Positions 35,267 to 43,647 are shown, counted from the stretch's first letter. The stretch is 64,000 nt of DNA from Nakamurella panacisegetis (GCF_900104535.1 NZ_LT629710.1:1984001-2048000), one strand, 5' to 3'. Translations and numbers: made by a program. The notes: generated from the sequence alone by a model not told the origin.

Positions 35267-35977
35267 TCAGACCGTCAGGTCGAACGGATGACCGGCCGGG
35301 TCGGCCAGGGTGCGGTACTGCGGGCCGCCACCCTTGAGCACCGTGGCGCCCAGTTCGACGGCCCGGGCCTCGACACCGTCGAGGTCGTCGACCAGGATGT
35401 CCAGGTGGGCCTGCTGCGGGTACGCCGGGTCGGGCCAGCGGGGTGCGTTGTAGTCGTTGACCTGCTGGAACATCAGATTCTGGCCATCGCCACCGATCAG
35501 CGCACCCTCCGGCCCTTCGTAGGTGATCGGTTTCCCGAGCAGGTCGCCGTAGAAGTGGGCCAGAGCGGCGGCGTCGGGCGCATCGATCGTGACCGCGAAC
35601 AGTCCGGTGCCGGTTGCACCGTCGCGCTGGCACAGGTCGAACGGGTGACCGGCCGGGTCGGCGAGGGTGATCCAGCTGGCACCCGTGGCCAAGCGGGTTG
35701 CGCCCAGGCTGATCGCCCGTTCCGCCGCAGCCTGGATGCCGTCCACCGTCAGATCGAGATGGAATTGCTGAGGGCGCTCCTGCCCTGGCCACTGCGGTGG
35801 CACGTGATCGTCGGACGGCTGGAACCCGATTTCCTGCCCGTCGGTGGTCTTCACGATGATCCAGCCGCCATCGTCGCGCCCGATCTCCCACCCGGCCAAG
35901 TCGCAGTAGAACGCGGCGACCGTCTCGGTGTCCCGCGCGTCGAATGCGGCCAATTCCAAGCGACCCGTCACCGTCAT
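35267..35977 (-). CDS. Two-domain VOC (glyoxalase/bleomycin resistance-like) protein
   Basis: This 236-residue protein is made of two homologous VOC domains, each ending in the same LADPAGHPFDL motif (about 105-116 and 224-235), with strands such as ELAAFDARDTETVAAFYCDLAGWEI in part and FHLDLTVDGIQAAAERAISLGA in part. VOC proteins bind metal and small ligands, acting as glyoxalases, dioxygenases or drug-binding proteins. The substrate is not deducible. It is the first gene of the unit leading into pgeF-murL-murD2, with a 7-nt spacing, although a cell-wall link is only positional. Confidence 0.85.
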   Translation of the reverse strand: MTVTGRLELAAFDARDTETVAAFYCDLAGWEIGRDDGGWIIVKTTDGQEIGFQPSDDHVPPQWPGQERPQQFHLDLTVDGIQAAAERAISLGATRLATGASWITLADPAGHPFDLCQRDGATGTGLFAVTIDAPDAAALAHFYGDLLGKPITYEGPEGALIGGDGQNLMFQQVNDYNAPRWPDPAYPQQAHLDILVDDLDGVEARAVELGATVLKGGGPQYRTLADPAGHPFDLTV

Positions 35978-36048
35978 GCCGGTGATTCTCCGCCCGGCCG
36001 TCCTGGATCGCAGTTCGGCGACCTCTTCACAGTGCCATCCCTGCTGGC

Positions 36049-36582
36049 CTAGCAGACCGGCTCGGCGCCGGCCTCGGTACAGGCAACGGACGGCAGATCG
36101 GTACGGAGACGATCGCCGACCTTCCGGCCGATCTGCCCCAGTTGGTCCACCTCGGCCGCGGTCAGGACGTCGAAGACAAAGTGCCGAACGGCGCGGACGT
36201 GACCCGGGGCGGCGGCGACAACGCAGTCCCAGCCGGCGTCGGTGAGCTGGGCCACCGTGTACCGACCGTCGGTGGGATCGGGCTCACGCCGCATGAAGTT
36301 CTGCTGTTCCAGCCGTTTGACCACGTTCGACAGGCGTGACAGCGACCCGTTGGCCAGCTCGGCCAGCGTGCTCATCCGGAGCATCCGGCCCTCGGACATC
36401 GACAGCCAGCTGAGCACGCTGTACTCGAACCGGCCGATCCCGGAATCGCGTTGGAGCTGACCGTCCAGCGCGGCGGGCAGCTTCGACACGATCGCCATCA
36501 GACCGATCCACGCGGTCTCCTCGGCGGAGCTGAGCCACGGGACATCGGTCTCGTTCGGGCTTGTCGTGCCCCTGCTCGCCAT
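36049..36582 (-). CDS. MarR-family transcriptional regulator
   Basis: This 177-residue winged-helix repressor starts at ATG 36582 (MASRGTTSPNETD); a start 16 codons upstream lacks family sequence. The core shows helix ALDGQLQRDSGIGRFEYSVL in part, the recognition region STLAELANGSLSRLSNVVKRLEQQ in part, the wing RREPDPTDGRYTVAQLTDAG and the C-terminal dimer helices. It is divergent from the azoreductase gene over a 122-nt spacer with two identical half-sited palindromes, so it most likely represses both itself and that reductase, with release by an electrophile, quinone or phenolic ligand, as in MarR/HypR/YodB-type systems. Confidence 0.9.
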   Translation of the reverse strand: MASRGTTSPNETDVPWLSSAEETAWIGLMAIVSKLPAALDGQLQRDSGIGRFEYSVLSWLSMSEGRMLRMSTLAELANGSLSRLSNVVKRLEQQNFMRREPDPTDGRYTVAQLTDAGWDCVVAAAPGHVRAVRHFVFDVLTAAEVDQLGQIGRKVGDRLRTDLPSVACTEAGAEPVC

Positions 36583-36632
36583 GCCGACCAGCGTACTGAA
36601 GGTCCTCCGGGCCGGCGTGAGGTTCGGCACAT

Positions 36633-36650
36633 GACTTCAAGCATGAAGTC
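36633..36650. promoter_or_regulatory. MarR operator site 1
   Basis: GACTTCA-AGCA-TGAAGTC is a perfect 7-bp inverted repeat in the spacer between the MarR and azoreductase genes. It shares ACTTCA-N4-TGAAGT with site 2, whose centre is 33 bp away, close to three helical turns. Confidence 0.75.
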
Positions 36651-36666
36651 AACGGCGCTAGGCTTC

Positions 36667-36682
36667 ACTTCATCGTTGAAGT
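36667..36682. promoter_or_regulatory. MarR operator site 2
   Basis: ACTTCA-TCGT-TGAAGT is a second copy of the palindrome, 23 nt before the azoreductase ATG at 36705, so repressor binding would block that promoter or the start region. Confidence 0.75.
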
Positions 36683-36704
36683 CACCGACCGAAAGTAGAT
36701 CACC

Positions 36705-37343
36705 ATGACGCTCTTCCGTCTCGACGCCAGTATCCGCACGCAGGGATCGGCTTCCCGCGAGATCGCCGACATCGTCGAAAGCGAGTGGACCGCCGCGCAC
36801 CCGGGCGACAAGGTCGAACGTCGGCACCTCGGTGTCGACCCGCTGCCGTCCGATGTCTGGGCGCACGCTGTGACCGCGAGCTACGTCCCGGCGGCCGAAC
36901 GCACCCCGGAGCAGGCCGCCGCCGCTTCGCTGGCTTCGTCCCTGCTGGAGGAACTACTGCAGGCCGACGCCATCGTGCTCGCGGTCCCGCTGTACAACTT
37001 CGGGGTCTCCCAGCATGTGAAGACCTGGTTCGACCTGATCATCACCGACCCGCGGGCCGCAGGAGGCGCCCGACCACTGGACGGCAAGCCGGTCGTGCTG
37101 GTGACGGTTCGCGGCGGGGCCTACGGCGCCGGGACGCCGCGCGAGGGATGGGACCACTCCACCGCCTACCTCGAGCGGATCCTGCGCGACGTGTGGGGGG
37201 CGGATCTCACCGTGGTCGAACGCGAGTTCACCCTGGTCGGAGTGGTCCCTGCCCTGGACGATTTCAAGGACCTTGCGGCCCAGATGCACAGCGCCGCACA
37301 CGATGCGGCGCGCGAGGCGGGTAAGGCCCTCGCTGCGGCCTGA
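36705..37343 (+). CDS. FMN-dependent NAD(P)H-quinone reductase/azoreductase (AzoR family)
   Basis: This 212-residue flavodoxin-like protein has the AzoR pattern: the N-terminal phosphate-binding loop RLDASIRTQGSASREIAD, the active-site segment AVPLYNFGVSQHVKTWFD (about 97-114) and TVRGGAYG contacting FMN. It reduces quinones, azo or nitroaromatic compounds by two electrons using NAD(P)H and is cytoplasmic. It is divergent from the MarR gene and has both MarR operator copies in its promoter, so it is probably induced by quinone-like electrophiles. The length is typical (about 200-210). Confidence 0.9.
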   Translation: MTLFRLDASIRTQGSASREIADIVESEWTAAHPGDKVERRHLGVDPLPSDVWAHAVTASYVPAAERTPEQAAAASLASSLLEELLQADAIVLAVPLYNFGVSQHVKTWFDLIITDPRAAGGARPLDGKPVVLVTVRGGAYGAGTPREGWDHSTAYLERILRDVWGADLTVVEREFTLVGVVPALDDFKDLAAQMHSAAHDAAREAGKALAAA

Positions 37344-37370
37344 GCTGCCGCACCCGGCCCTACGGCTCGG

Positions 37371-37757
37371 TTAGACGGCACGGGTCAGCCGCAGGGTGGT
37401 TGCGGCTGCGGCGGTAGTCACCATTGCATCCACGGTCGCTGCGCCGTAGCGGGCGTACTTGGCGCGGTAGGCGGTGCTGACGTCTGTCGTCACGCTGTGG
37501 TCGTCCGCGACGTCCTGCAGGACGACATCGAATGGGCCGGTGGGCCGAGCGATCCGGGCCCGGTGTGATCTCATCGCGCGGCCGAACCAGCCCGTGTCGC
37601 GTCGGTACCAGGTCCGAACGTAGAGCTGGTCCCGGACGCGAACGACCCATACCGGTACGGCCGGTCCGAACGTCCCGTCGCCGCGGGTGGTCGCGATGTG
37701 CACCTCGTCGGCCTGGCCGATCAGTCGCAACTCCTCGGGCCGCCACGGGATGGTCAT
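37371..37757 (-). CDS. DUF2255-family protein
   Basis: This 128-residue protein matches the actinobacterial DUF2255 pattern: an N-terminal IGQADEVHIATTRGDGTFG, PVWVVRVRDQLYVRTWYRRDTGWFGRAMRSHRARI in segments, and a C-terminal YRAKYARYG. It resembles the split-barrel flavin- or F420-binding proteins (pyridoxamine-oxidase-like) in its strand-rich layout, but I see no assigned catalytic residues. It is convergent with the azoreductase gene (27 nt apart). About 280 nt upstream contain no gene. Confidence 0.8.
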   Translation of the reverse strand: MTIPWRPEELRLIGQADEVHIATTRGDGTFGPAVPVWVVRVRDQLYVRTWYRRDTGWFGRAMRSHRARIARPTGPFDVVLQDVADDHSVTTDVSTAYRAKYARYGAATVDAMVTTAAAATTLRLTRAV

Positions 37758-38040
37758 CAGGGCTGGCTCCCTTTGGTCTGGAAAGCGCTGCTCACCACGG
37801 CGGACCGGTCATTTCTCGGGTGTGCTGGGTGCGGCGAAGGCGCAGGTAGCCCCGTCCGCCGTCACGATAGCCATCGGCACCGCGATGAGCCCCACCGGTC
37901 CGGCGTTCGCGACCGACCATGTCCGTTTCGGGACCTTCGGGACGGAGTCTGAGGGCGTAAGCCTCTCCGCGTCGATCCGGCCGGTTCAGGAAGATCTATC
38001 CCGGACGTTTCAAGATCCCCTCGACCGGGTGGAGGTTCCG

Positions 38041-38379
38041 ATGAGCGTGCCCGTGAAGCGGGGTCTGGCGATCACCGGTGTGCTCATTGCCGTCACCCTG
38101 CTGCTGACCGGATGCGCAGCGGGACCGAACACTGCCGCTGGCCCGTCCGGCCAACCGGCGGGCTTCTGGTTGGGCCTGTGGCACGGATTCATTGCCCCGG
38201 TGACCTTCCTGGTCTCTCTGTTCAATTCGCACGTGAACATCTACGAGGTCCACAACAGCGGCAACTGGTACAACTTCGGCTTCATGATCGGCCTGTCGGT
38301 GATCTTCTCGGCCCTGAACGGCCCCCGGGCCGCCGTCGGCCGCGCCCGTCGCCGGACTTCGGATCGCTCGGAAACCTGA
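38041..38379 (+). CDS. Predicted lipoprotein with C-terminal membrane segments
   Basis: This 112-residue protein has a lipobox signal (VLIAVTLLLTGCAAG, Cys about 22). The remaining sequence is strongly hydrophobic and aromatic (GFWLGLWHGFIAPVTFLVSL and WYNFGFMIGLSVIFSAL), suggesting two further membrane segments with a conserved NIYEVHNSGNWYNFGF loop. The start has GGAGG 5 nt upstream. It resembles a short uncharacterised actinobacterial family. It lies 81 nt before the DUF4389 membrane protein on the same strand, and may work with it at the membrane; that is only positional. Confidence 0.75.
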   Translation: MSVPVKRGLAITGVLIAVTLLLTGCAAGPNTAAGPSGQPAGFWLGLWHGFIAPVTFLVSLFNSHVNIYEVHNSGNWYNFGFMIGLSVIFSALNGPRAAVGRARRRTSDRSET

Positions 38380-38460
38380 CCGCGGACGGCACCACTGCAT
38401 CATCCGCTCGGGTTCGCGGGGGATCCCTCCTCGCCACCGCCACGAAAGGAAGCGAACGCC

Positions 38461-39921
38461 GTGAGACCAGGCAGAGTCGTCGCATTGATCATCGGTTGCC
38501 TGCTCGTGCTGCCCGGCGTGGGCCTGATCTTCGGCGGTGGGGCTCTCGGGGCGGCCTATGCGTTCGGCCGGAACAACGACGGGTACTTCCAGGTGAGCCT
38601 GTCCGATCTGAGTGCCGACGGCGCCGCGATCACCGCGCACAGCCCGGTCCTGTCCACCGACATGAACACCCCGGGCTGGCTGATCGAATCCCTGCGCACC
38701 GATGTCCGGCTCACCGTCACCGGAAGCGGGCAGCGGCCGGTCTTCATTGGGATCGGCCCGTCCGCCGACGTGGATGCCTACCTCCGCGGGGTGGCCCAGG
38801 ACGAGATCACCTCGATCAGGTCCTCCGGACGGCCGGGTTATCGCAGCACCGCCGGTACGGCGGCGACCCCCCCGACGGCTCAACACTTCTGGGCCGCATC
38901 GGCCAACGGCGCCGGCACGCAGCGTCTGGCCTGGAGCCTGACCAGTGGACGCTGGGAGGTGGTGGTGATGAACGCGGACGGCTCGACCGGTGTCTCGACC
39001 GCCGCCGTCGTCGAGATCAGAGCGCCGTTCCTGCTGCCCCTGGCGCTGATCCTGTTCGTCATCGGGCTCGTCGTGACCGCCGGTGGCGTCGTGTTGATCG
39101 TGGTCGGCGCATCCGGGCGGCCCCGATCGCCGGTCGGGGCCGGGGAACTGGTTGCCCCGGAGGCCTTTCCGGTCGTCGGTGCGGCAACCGAGGAGCGTCC
39201 GGTCATGCTGGCGGCGACCCTGGACCCCGGCCTGTCCCGGTGGCAGTGGCTGGTGAAGTGGTTCCTGGCCATTCCGCACCTGTTCGTGCTGGGCTTCCTG
39301 TGGATCGCCTTCGTGGTGCTGACCGTGGTCGCCGGATTCGCGATCCTGTTCACCGGTCGGTATCCCCGCTCGTTGTTCGATTTCAACCTGGGCGTGCTGC
39401 GCTGGTCCTGGCGGGTGTCGTACTACGCCTTCAGTGGCGGTATCGGCACCGACCGGTACCCGCCGTTCACCCTGGCCGAAGTGCCGGACTACCCGGCGAG
39501 AATCGAGATCGCTTATCCGGTGCAGCTTTCCCGTGGTCTGGTCCTGGTGAAATGGTGGTTGCTGGCCATCCCGCACTACCTCATCCTGGGTCTGCTGGCC
39601 AGCAACTGGTGGTCGTGGAGCGGGGCCGGCCATGACCGGTTCAACGGCTATCCGTTCGGCGGCGGGGGTGTTCTCGGGATCCTGGTGTTCATCGCCGGCT
39701 GTGCGTTGTTGTTCACCGGGCGCTATCCCCGTTCCCTGTTCGACCTGGTTGTCGGAATCAACCGTTGGATCTTCCGGGTCATCGCGTACGCGGCGCTGAT
39801 GACGGACCACTATCCGCCGTTCCGGCTGGACCAGGGCGGATCCGAGCCATCCCCACCGCCGACCCTCGGGCCGGGTGACTCCCACGTACCCAACCCGGTC
39901 AACACCGGGGGTCAGCCATGA
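38461..39921 (+). CDS. DUF4389-containing multi-pass membrane protein
   Basis: This 486-residue protein starts at GTG 38461 with AAAGGA upstream. It has an N-terminal membrane helix (about 7-35), an extracytoplasmic beta-rich domain (about 40-180), a second helix pair (about 183-215), and a C-terminal half with a duplicated DUF4389 unit: each copy has WLVKWFLAIPH or LVKWWLLAIPH, then ALLFTGRYPRSLFD or AILFTGRYPRSLFD, then W-RV-AY and TDRYPPF or TDHYPPF. The function of the family is unknown. The stop overlaps the next ATG by 4 nt, tying it to the dienelactone hydrolase. Confidence 0.85.
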   Translation: MRPGRVVALIIGCLLVLPGVGLIFGGGALGAAYAFGRNNDGYFQVSLSDLSADGAAITAHSPVLSTDMNTPGWLIESLRTDVRLTVTGSGQRPVFIGIGPSADVDAYLRGVAQDEITSIRSSGRPGYRSTAGTAATPPTAQHFWAASANGAGTQRLAWSLTSGRWEVVVMNADGSTGVSTAAVVEIRAPFLLPLALILFVIGLVVTAGGVVLIVVGASGRPRSPVGAGELVAPEAFPVVGAATEERPVMLAATLDPGLSRWQWLVKWFLAIPHLFVLGFLWIAFVVLTVVAGFAILFTGRYPRSLFDFNLGVLRWSWRVSYYAFSGGIGTDRYPPFTLAEVPDYPARIEIAYPVQLSRGLVLVKWWLLAIPHYLILGLLASNWWSWSGAGHDRFNGYPFGGGGVLGILVFIAGCALLFTGRYPRSLFDLVVGINRWIFRVIAYAALMTDHYPPFRLDQGGSEPSPPPTLGPGDSHVPNPVNTGGQP

Positions 39922-40793
39922 CGAAGGTCGAGATCGATCGACGGCCCAGCCTGAACAACGTCCTCATCACCAGCCCCACCCGTCCGGTCCCGGGCTACCT
40001 GGCCACCCCTCTCGGCGCCGGTCCGTGGCCGGGCGTCGTGGTGATCCATGACGTGTTGGGCATGAGCCGCGACCTCCGTGATCAGGTCGACTGGCTGGCC
40101 GGGGCGGGATATCTGACCGTGGCGCCGGACCTGTTCGGCCGCCGGAACCGGGTGGCCTGCATGATCTCGGTGATGCGGGACGTCCGGGCCCAGCGGGGCC
40201 GGACGTACGACGACATCGCCGCGGCCCGGGCCTGGCTGATCGACCGGTCCGACTGCACCGGCGAGGTCGGGGTGATCGGCTTCTGTCTCGGGGGCGGCCT
40301 GGCCCTGATGATGGCGCCCGGACACGGGTTCGGCGCGGCGAGCGTGAACTACGGCACCGCCGCGAAGGAGTTCTACTCACCGGACTTCCTGCGTTCCGCT
40401 TGTCCGATCGTCGGCAGCTACGGCGGGCGGGACTCCACCATGCGGGGCGTCGCGGACCGCCTGGATCGAGTCCTGACCGAGGTCGGGGTCGAACACGACG
40501 TCAAGGAATATCCGGACGCCGGCCACGAGTTCCTCAACGACCACGAAAGGGCCGGCGACCCGTCTCCGCTGCTGTTCCGGGTGCTGGGGAAACTGACGCC
40601 GGGAGATGGCTACCACCCGGAGTCCGCCCGTGACGCCCGCCGCCGGATCGTTGCCTTCTTCGACGCGCACCTGAAGCCGAAAGGTTCTGCGCCGCAGGCG
40701 GATTCGGAGCATCCGGTGCAGATGGCGGAGGCCCCGTCGCCGAACGCCACGCGGTCGGCCGGTGCACAGGGCAGCGACGAACCATCCAACTAG
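39918..40793 (+). CDS. Dienelactone hydrolase family protein
   Basis: This 291-residue alpha/beta hydrolase has the Cys-Asp-His triad of dienelactone hydrolases: Cys123 in GFCLGGG, Asp172 in GGRDSTM and His203 in AGHEFLN. Canonical members open lactone rings in chlorocatechol or beta-ketoadipate-like routes, but many actinobacterial paralogues have unknown substrates. No aromatic-degradation genes lie nearby. A low-complexity tail of about 40 residues follows the domain. Translation is coupled to the DUF4389 gene by an ATGA overlap. Confidence 0.88.
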   Translation: MTKVEIDRRPSLNNVLITSPTRPVPGYLATPLGAGPWPGVVVIHDVLGMSRDLRDQVDWLAGAGYLTVAPDLFGRRNRVACMISVMRDVRAQRGRTYDDIAAARAWLIDRSDCTGEVGVIGFCLGGGLALMMAPGHGFGAASVNYGTAAKEFYSPDFLRSACPIVGSYGGRDSTMRGVADRLDRVLTEVGVEHDVKEYPDAGHEFLNDHERAGDPSPLLFRVLGKLTPGDGYHPESARDARRRIVAFFDAHLKPKGSAPQADSEHPVQMAEAPSPNATRSAGAQGSDEPSN

Positions 40794-40860
40794 ACGCGTT
40801 CGCATCATCGGCCCGGACCGGTTCGAGGCCTGGACCGGGCCCGACCATACGCAGGCCGAA

Positions 40861-40917
40861 CCACCGGACACCCGTCAAACCACCGGACACCCGTCAAACC
40901 ACCGGACACCCGTCAGC
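40861..40917. repeat. Three tandem copies of a 19-bp repeat
   Basis: The unit CCACCGGACACCCGTCAAA occurs three times head to tail; the last copy ends in GC instead of AA. It lies between the convergent dienelactone hydrolase and erythromycin-esterase-like genes, ending 10 nt before the latter's stop. There are no spacers, so it is not a CRISPR array. Confidence 0.95.
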
Positions 40918-40926
40918 CGGGACGAC

Positions 40927-42228
40927 TCAGAAGCCGGTCGGTTCGGTCGCCAGTTCGGGCTCCAGTGGCTGCGGTTCGTGGTGAAGCGGCTGCAGCGCAG
41001 TGGTTTCCTCGAGCCAGAGCAGGGCGTCGTAGCGCTCCCCGATGCGGGTGGGAACGTAGTTGCCGCTTTCCCGGGTCGGGTCGTAGACGACGCCGATGGC
41101 TCGGTGGCCCAGTCGCCGGGACAACCAGGGCCCCGACCGCTCCTCGCCGAACAGGAGCACCGCCGGTTCGTGAAGGGTGTCGTGCAACAGGCCTTCGTGG
41201 GTGTCGGGCCGAGCGTCGGGCACCGTGAAGGCCTGTTCCGGCGCGGCCCAGGAGCCGGCGGCCAGGACCGTGCCGCGGTAGCCGGCGAACCCGATCAGCA
41301 TGACCTCCCCCGGGTAGCGCTCGCGCAGGAGCTGACCGACGTTGACCAGACCGGCCTGGGCCATGTCGGTGGCGCGGGCATCGCCGACGTGGGTGTTGTG
41401 CTCCCACACCAGGCCTTTGGAGTTGGGGCCGAGGTGTTCGGCGATGCGGCCCACCGTGTCGGTCATGTGGTGGTCGCGGATGTTCCACGATTGGCGGTCT
41501 CCCCTGACCATCGTGCGGTAGTAGTGCTCGGCATCGGCGGCCACTTCGGCGTTCTGGGCCGCGTCGAAGGCGTCCTCGTCCCACTGCATGCGTTCCCGGG
41601 TCTGCCGACGCACCTGGACGAGCAGGGAGACGATCTCCGATTCGCACGAGTTGGGCACCAGCCGGGTACTCCACGCGTACCGCTGCGGGTCCTCCCCGTA
41701 GGGCAGGAAGCACTGCCACGCGCGCATCGCGGTGGAAACGGCGTCGGGGGCGTTGGTCTCGAGCCAGGTCATGATCTGCCACAACGAGTCCCACAGCGAG
41801 TACACGTCCAGACCGTAGAAGCCGACGCGTTCCGGCTCCGGTCGGGCCAGGTTGTACGTGCGCAACCAGGTCAGGAATTCGGCGACGTCGTGGTTCGCCC
41901 ACATCCAGGTCGGCCAGCGCTCGAACCCGGCCAGGAGCTGCGGCGCGGTCAGTTCCTGGTCCGCGTGTCCGCGGACCCACCGGTTGATCCGCCAGCAGTC
42001 GGGCCAGTCGCCCTCGACGCCGATCCAGGTGAAGCCCTCCTCCTGGATCAGGCGCCGGCTGAGCAGGGCACGCCAGCGGTAGTACTCGTGCGTGCCGTGG
42101 GACGCCTCGCCGACGCACACGAACCGGCTCTGCCCCGCGCGCCGGACCAACGGGCTCAGGTCGGCGACCCGCGCGAGCGGGGTGGCCAGAGACCTGATCT
42201 CGGCGTCCGGCCGGCGGTCGGAATTCAT
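40927..42228 (-). CDS. Erythromycin esterase family protein
   Basis: This 433-residue protein has the family's conserved core: CVGEASHGTHEYYRWRA, IGVEGDWPDCW, FYGLDVYSLWDSL, EHNTHVGDA and GYRGTVLAAG. The His and Glu residues in these motifs form the hydrolytic site in EreA/B-type enzymes. Most chromosomal members are not resistance enzymes, and the substrate here is unknown. In M. tuberculosis a relative fused to a phosphoribosyltransferase (Rv2030c) is in the DosR regulon. Here the gene overlaps by 4 nt (ATGA) a phosphoribosyltransferase-hydrolase fusion, which echoes that link. Confidence 0.88.
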   Translation of the reverse strand: MNSDRRPDAEIRSLATPLARVADLSPLVRRAGQSRFVCVGEASHGTHEYYRWRALLSRRLIQEEGFTWIGVEGDWPDCWRINRWVRGHADQELTAPQLLAGFERWPTWMWANHDVAEFLTWLRTYNLARPEPERVGFYGLDVYSLWDSLWQIMTWLETNAPDAVSTAMRAWQCFLPYGEDPQRYAWSTRLVPNSCESEIVSLLVQVRRQTRERMQWDEDAFDAAQNAEVAADAEHYYRTMVRGDRQSWNIRDHHMTDTVGRIAEHLGPNSKGLVWEHNTHVGDARATDMAQAGLVNVGQLLRERYPGEVMLIGFAGYRGTVLAAGSWAAPEQAFTVPDARPDTHEGLLHDTLHEPAVLLFGEERSGPWLSRRLGHRAIGVVYDPTRESGNYVPTRIGERYDALLWLEETTALQPLHHEPQPLEPELATEPTGF

Positions 42229-43565
42229 CGTTGACTGCTTGCGGCCGGCGTCCGGTCGGGGACGGCCAGATAGTGCGCGAACCAGTCGCGGGCCAGGATG
42301 GCGACCTCGGCCAGGGTGCCGGGCTCCTCGAACAGGTGGGTGGCGCCGGGCACGATCTCCAGACGGTTGGGACAGGAGAGTTGGGCCTGCGCCTGCCGAT
42401 TCAGGGACAGCACCAGTTCGTCGTTGCCGCCGACGATCAGCAGGGTCGGCGCGCGCACCGCGGCCAGACGCGAACCGGCCAGGTCGGGCCGGCCGCCGCG
42501 TGACACAACGGCCGCGACCGGGCTGTCCAGTTCGGCCGCCGCGGACAGGGCCGCCCCGGCTCCGGTGCTCGCGCCGAAGTAGCCGATCCGCGCGTTCCGG
42601 GTGTCCTCCCGTGTCCGCAGCCAGGCCGTCGCCACCTCGAGCCGTTCGGCCAGCAGCCCGATGTCGAAGACCTTGGCCCGGTCCAGTTCCTCGGTCGGCG
42701 TCAGCAGATCCAGCAGCAGCGTCCCCAGCCCGGCCTGGCTGAGCACATCGGCCACGTAGCGGTTGCGCGGACTGTGCCGACTGCTGCCGCTGCCGTGGGC
42801 GAACACGACCACCCCGTTCAGGTCGTCCGGCAGGTGCAGGTGACCGTCCAGGGCCGCCCCGTCGATCGGGATCTGCACGTCGGTGTCGACGCAGTCGGCC
42901 ACGCTCAGACCGGGGGCGGCGTGCCGCAGCCGATCGGCGGCCGCGTCGAGCAACGCGACCACCTCGTCGTCGGTGGTGGGGGTGAAGTCGCGGTAGAACG
43001 CGCCGACGGCCAGAAAGTCGGCCGGGAGTGACGCGCAGATGACCTGATCGGCTTCCGGCAGACGCCGGACGACGTCGCGCGGCGCGACCGGCGCGGCCAT
43101 GATGACCTGGGCCGCGCCGAGTCGGCGAGCCACCTGGCACGCCACCCGGGCGGTCGAACCGGTGGCTATCCCGTCGTCGACGACGATCACCACCCGGTCG
43201 GTCAGGTCGATCCGCGGACGGCCTCGTCGCAGGCGCGTGAGCCGTGCCTCCAGGGCCGCCCGCTCCCGCCGCTCGACGGCGGCCAGATCCGCGTCGGTGA
43301 TCCGGGCGGCGGCCAGGACGTCGGGGTTCAGCACGCGCACGCCGCCTTCCCCGATGGCCCCCATGGCCAGATCGGGTTGGAACGGCACGCCCAGCTTGCG
43401 CACCACGATCACGTCCAGCGGCGCATCGAGCGCGGCCGCGACTTCGAAGGCCACCGGCACGCCGCCACGCGGCAATCCCAGGACGACGAGGTCGTCCCCT
43501 CGGAACGATTCCAGTTCCCGGGCCAGACGCCGTCCGGCATCCACTCGGTCCACAAAGACGACCAT
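42225..43565 (-). CDS. Phosphoribosyltransferase-alpha/beta hydrolase fusion protein
   Basis: This 446-residue protein joins two domains. Residues 1-210 are a PRTase with the PRPP loop RVVIVVDDGIATGSTA (124-139) and VLGLPRGGVPVAFEVA. Residues 225-440 are a dienelactone-hydrolase-like alpha/beta hydrolase with Ser333 in FGASTGAG, Asp382 in GGNDELV and His410 in GATHLFEEP. Such fusions are known in actinobacteria, including Rv0571c of the DosR regulon. The base transferred and the ester cleaved are unknown. It is translated just ahead of the erythromycin-esterase-like gene. A DosR-box-like sequence (43648-43661) lies about 90 nt upstream. Confidence 0.9.
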   Translation of the reverse strand: MVVFVDRVDAGRRLARELESFRGDDLVVLGLPRGGVPVAFEVAAALDAPLDVIVVRKLGVPFQPDLAMGAIGEGGVRVLNPDVLAAARITDADLAAVERRERAALEARLTRLRRGRPRIDLTDRVVIVVDDGIATGSTARVACQVARRLGAAQVIMAAPVAPRDVVRRLPEADQVICASLPADFLAVGAFYRDFTPTTDDEVVALLDAAADRLRHAAPGLSVADCVDTDVQIPIDGAALDGHLHLPDDLNGVVVFAHGSGSSRHSPRNRYVADVLSQAGLGTLLLDLLTPTEELDRAKVFDIGLLAERLEVATAWLRTREDTRNARIGYFGASTGAGAALSAAAELDSPVAAVVSRGGRPDLAGSRLAAVRAPTLLIVGGNDELVLSLNRQAQAQLSCPNRLEIVPGATHLFEEPGTLAEVAILARDWFAHYLAVPDRTPAASSQR

Positions 43566-43647
43566 TTCCCACTCCGTCCGACTGATGTCCCCACCGACTG
43601 GTCCGGCCTCGGAGCCTCAGGATGGGCCGGGCCCGCGCCGGCGGACA

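Noticed and set aside
40861-40917. CRISPR-like array
   Set aside because: The three 19-bp units are contiguous with no spacers and no cas genes are near.
43571-43586. DosR-like half-box GGGACATCAGTCGGA close to the PRTase-hydrolase start
   Set aside because: It lies within about 20 nt of the ATG, where the ribosome-binding site sits, and the right half does not match; the site at 43648 is better placed.
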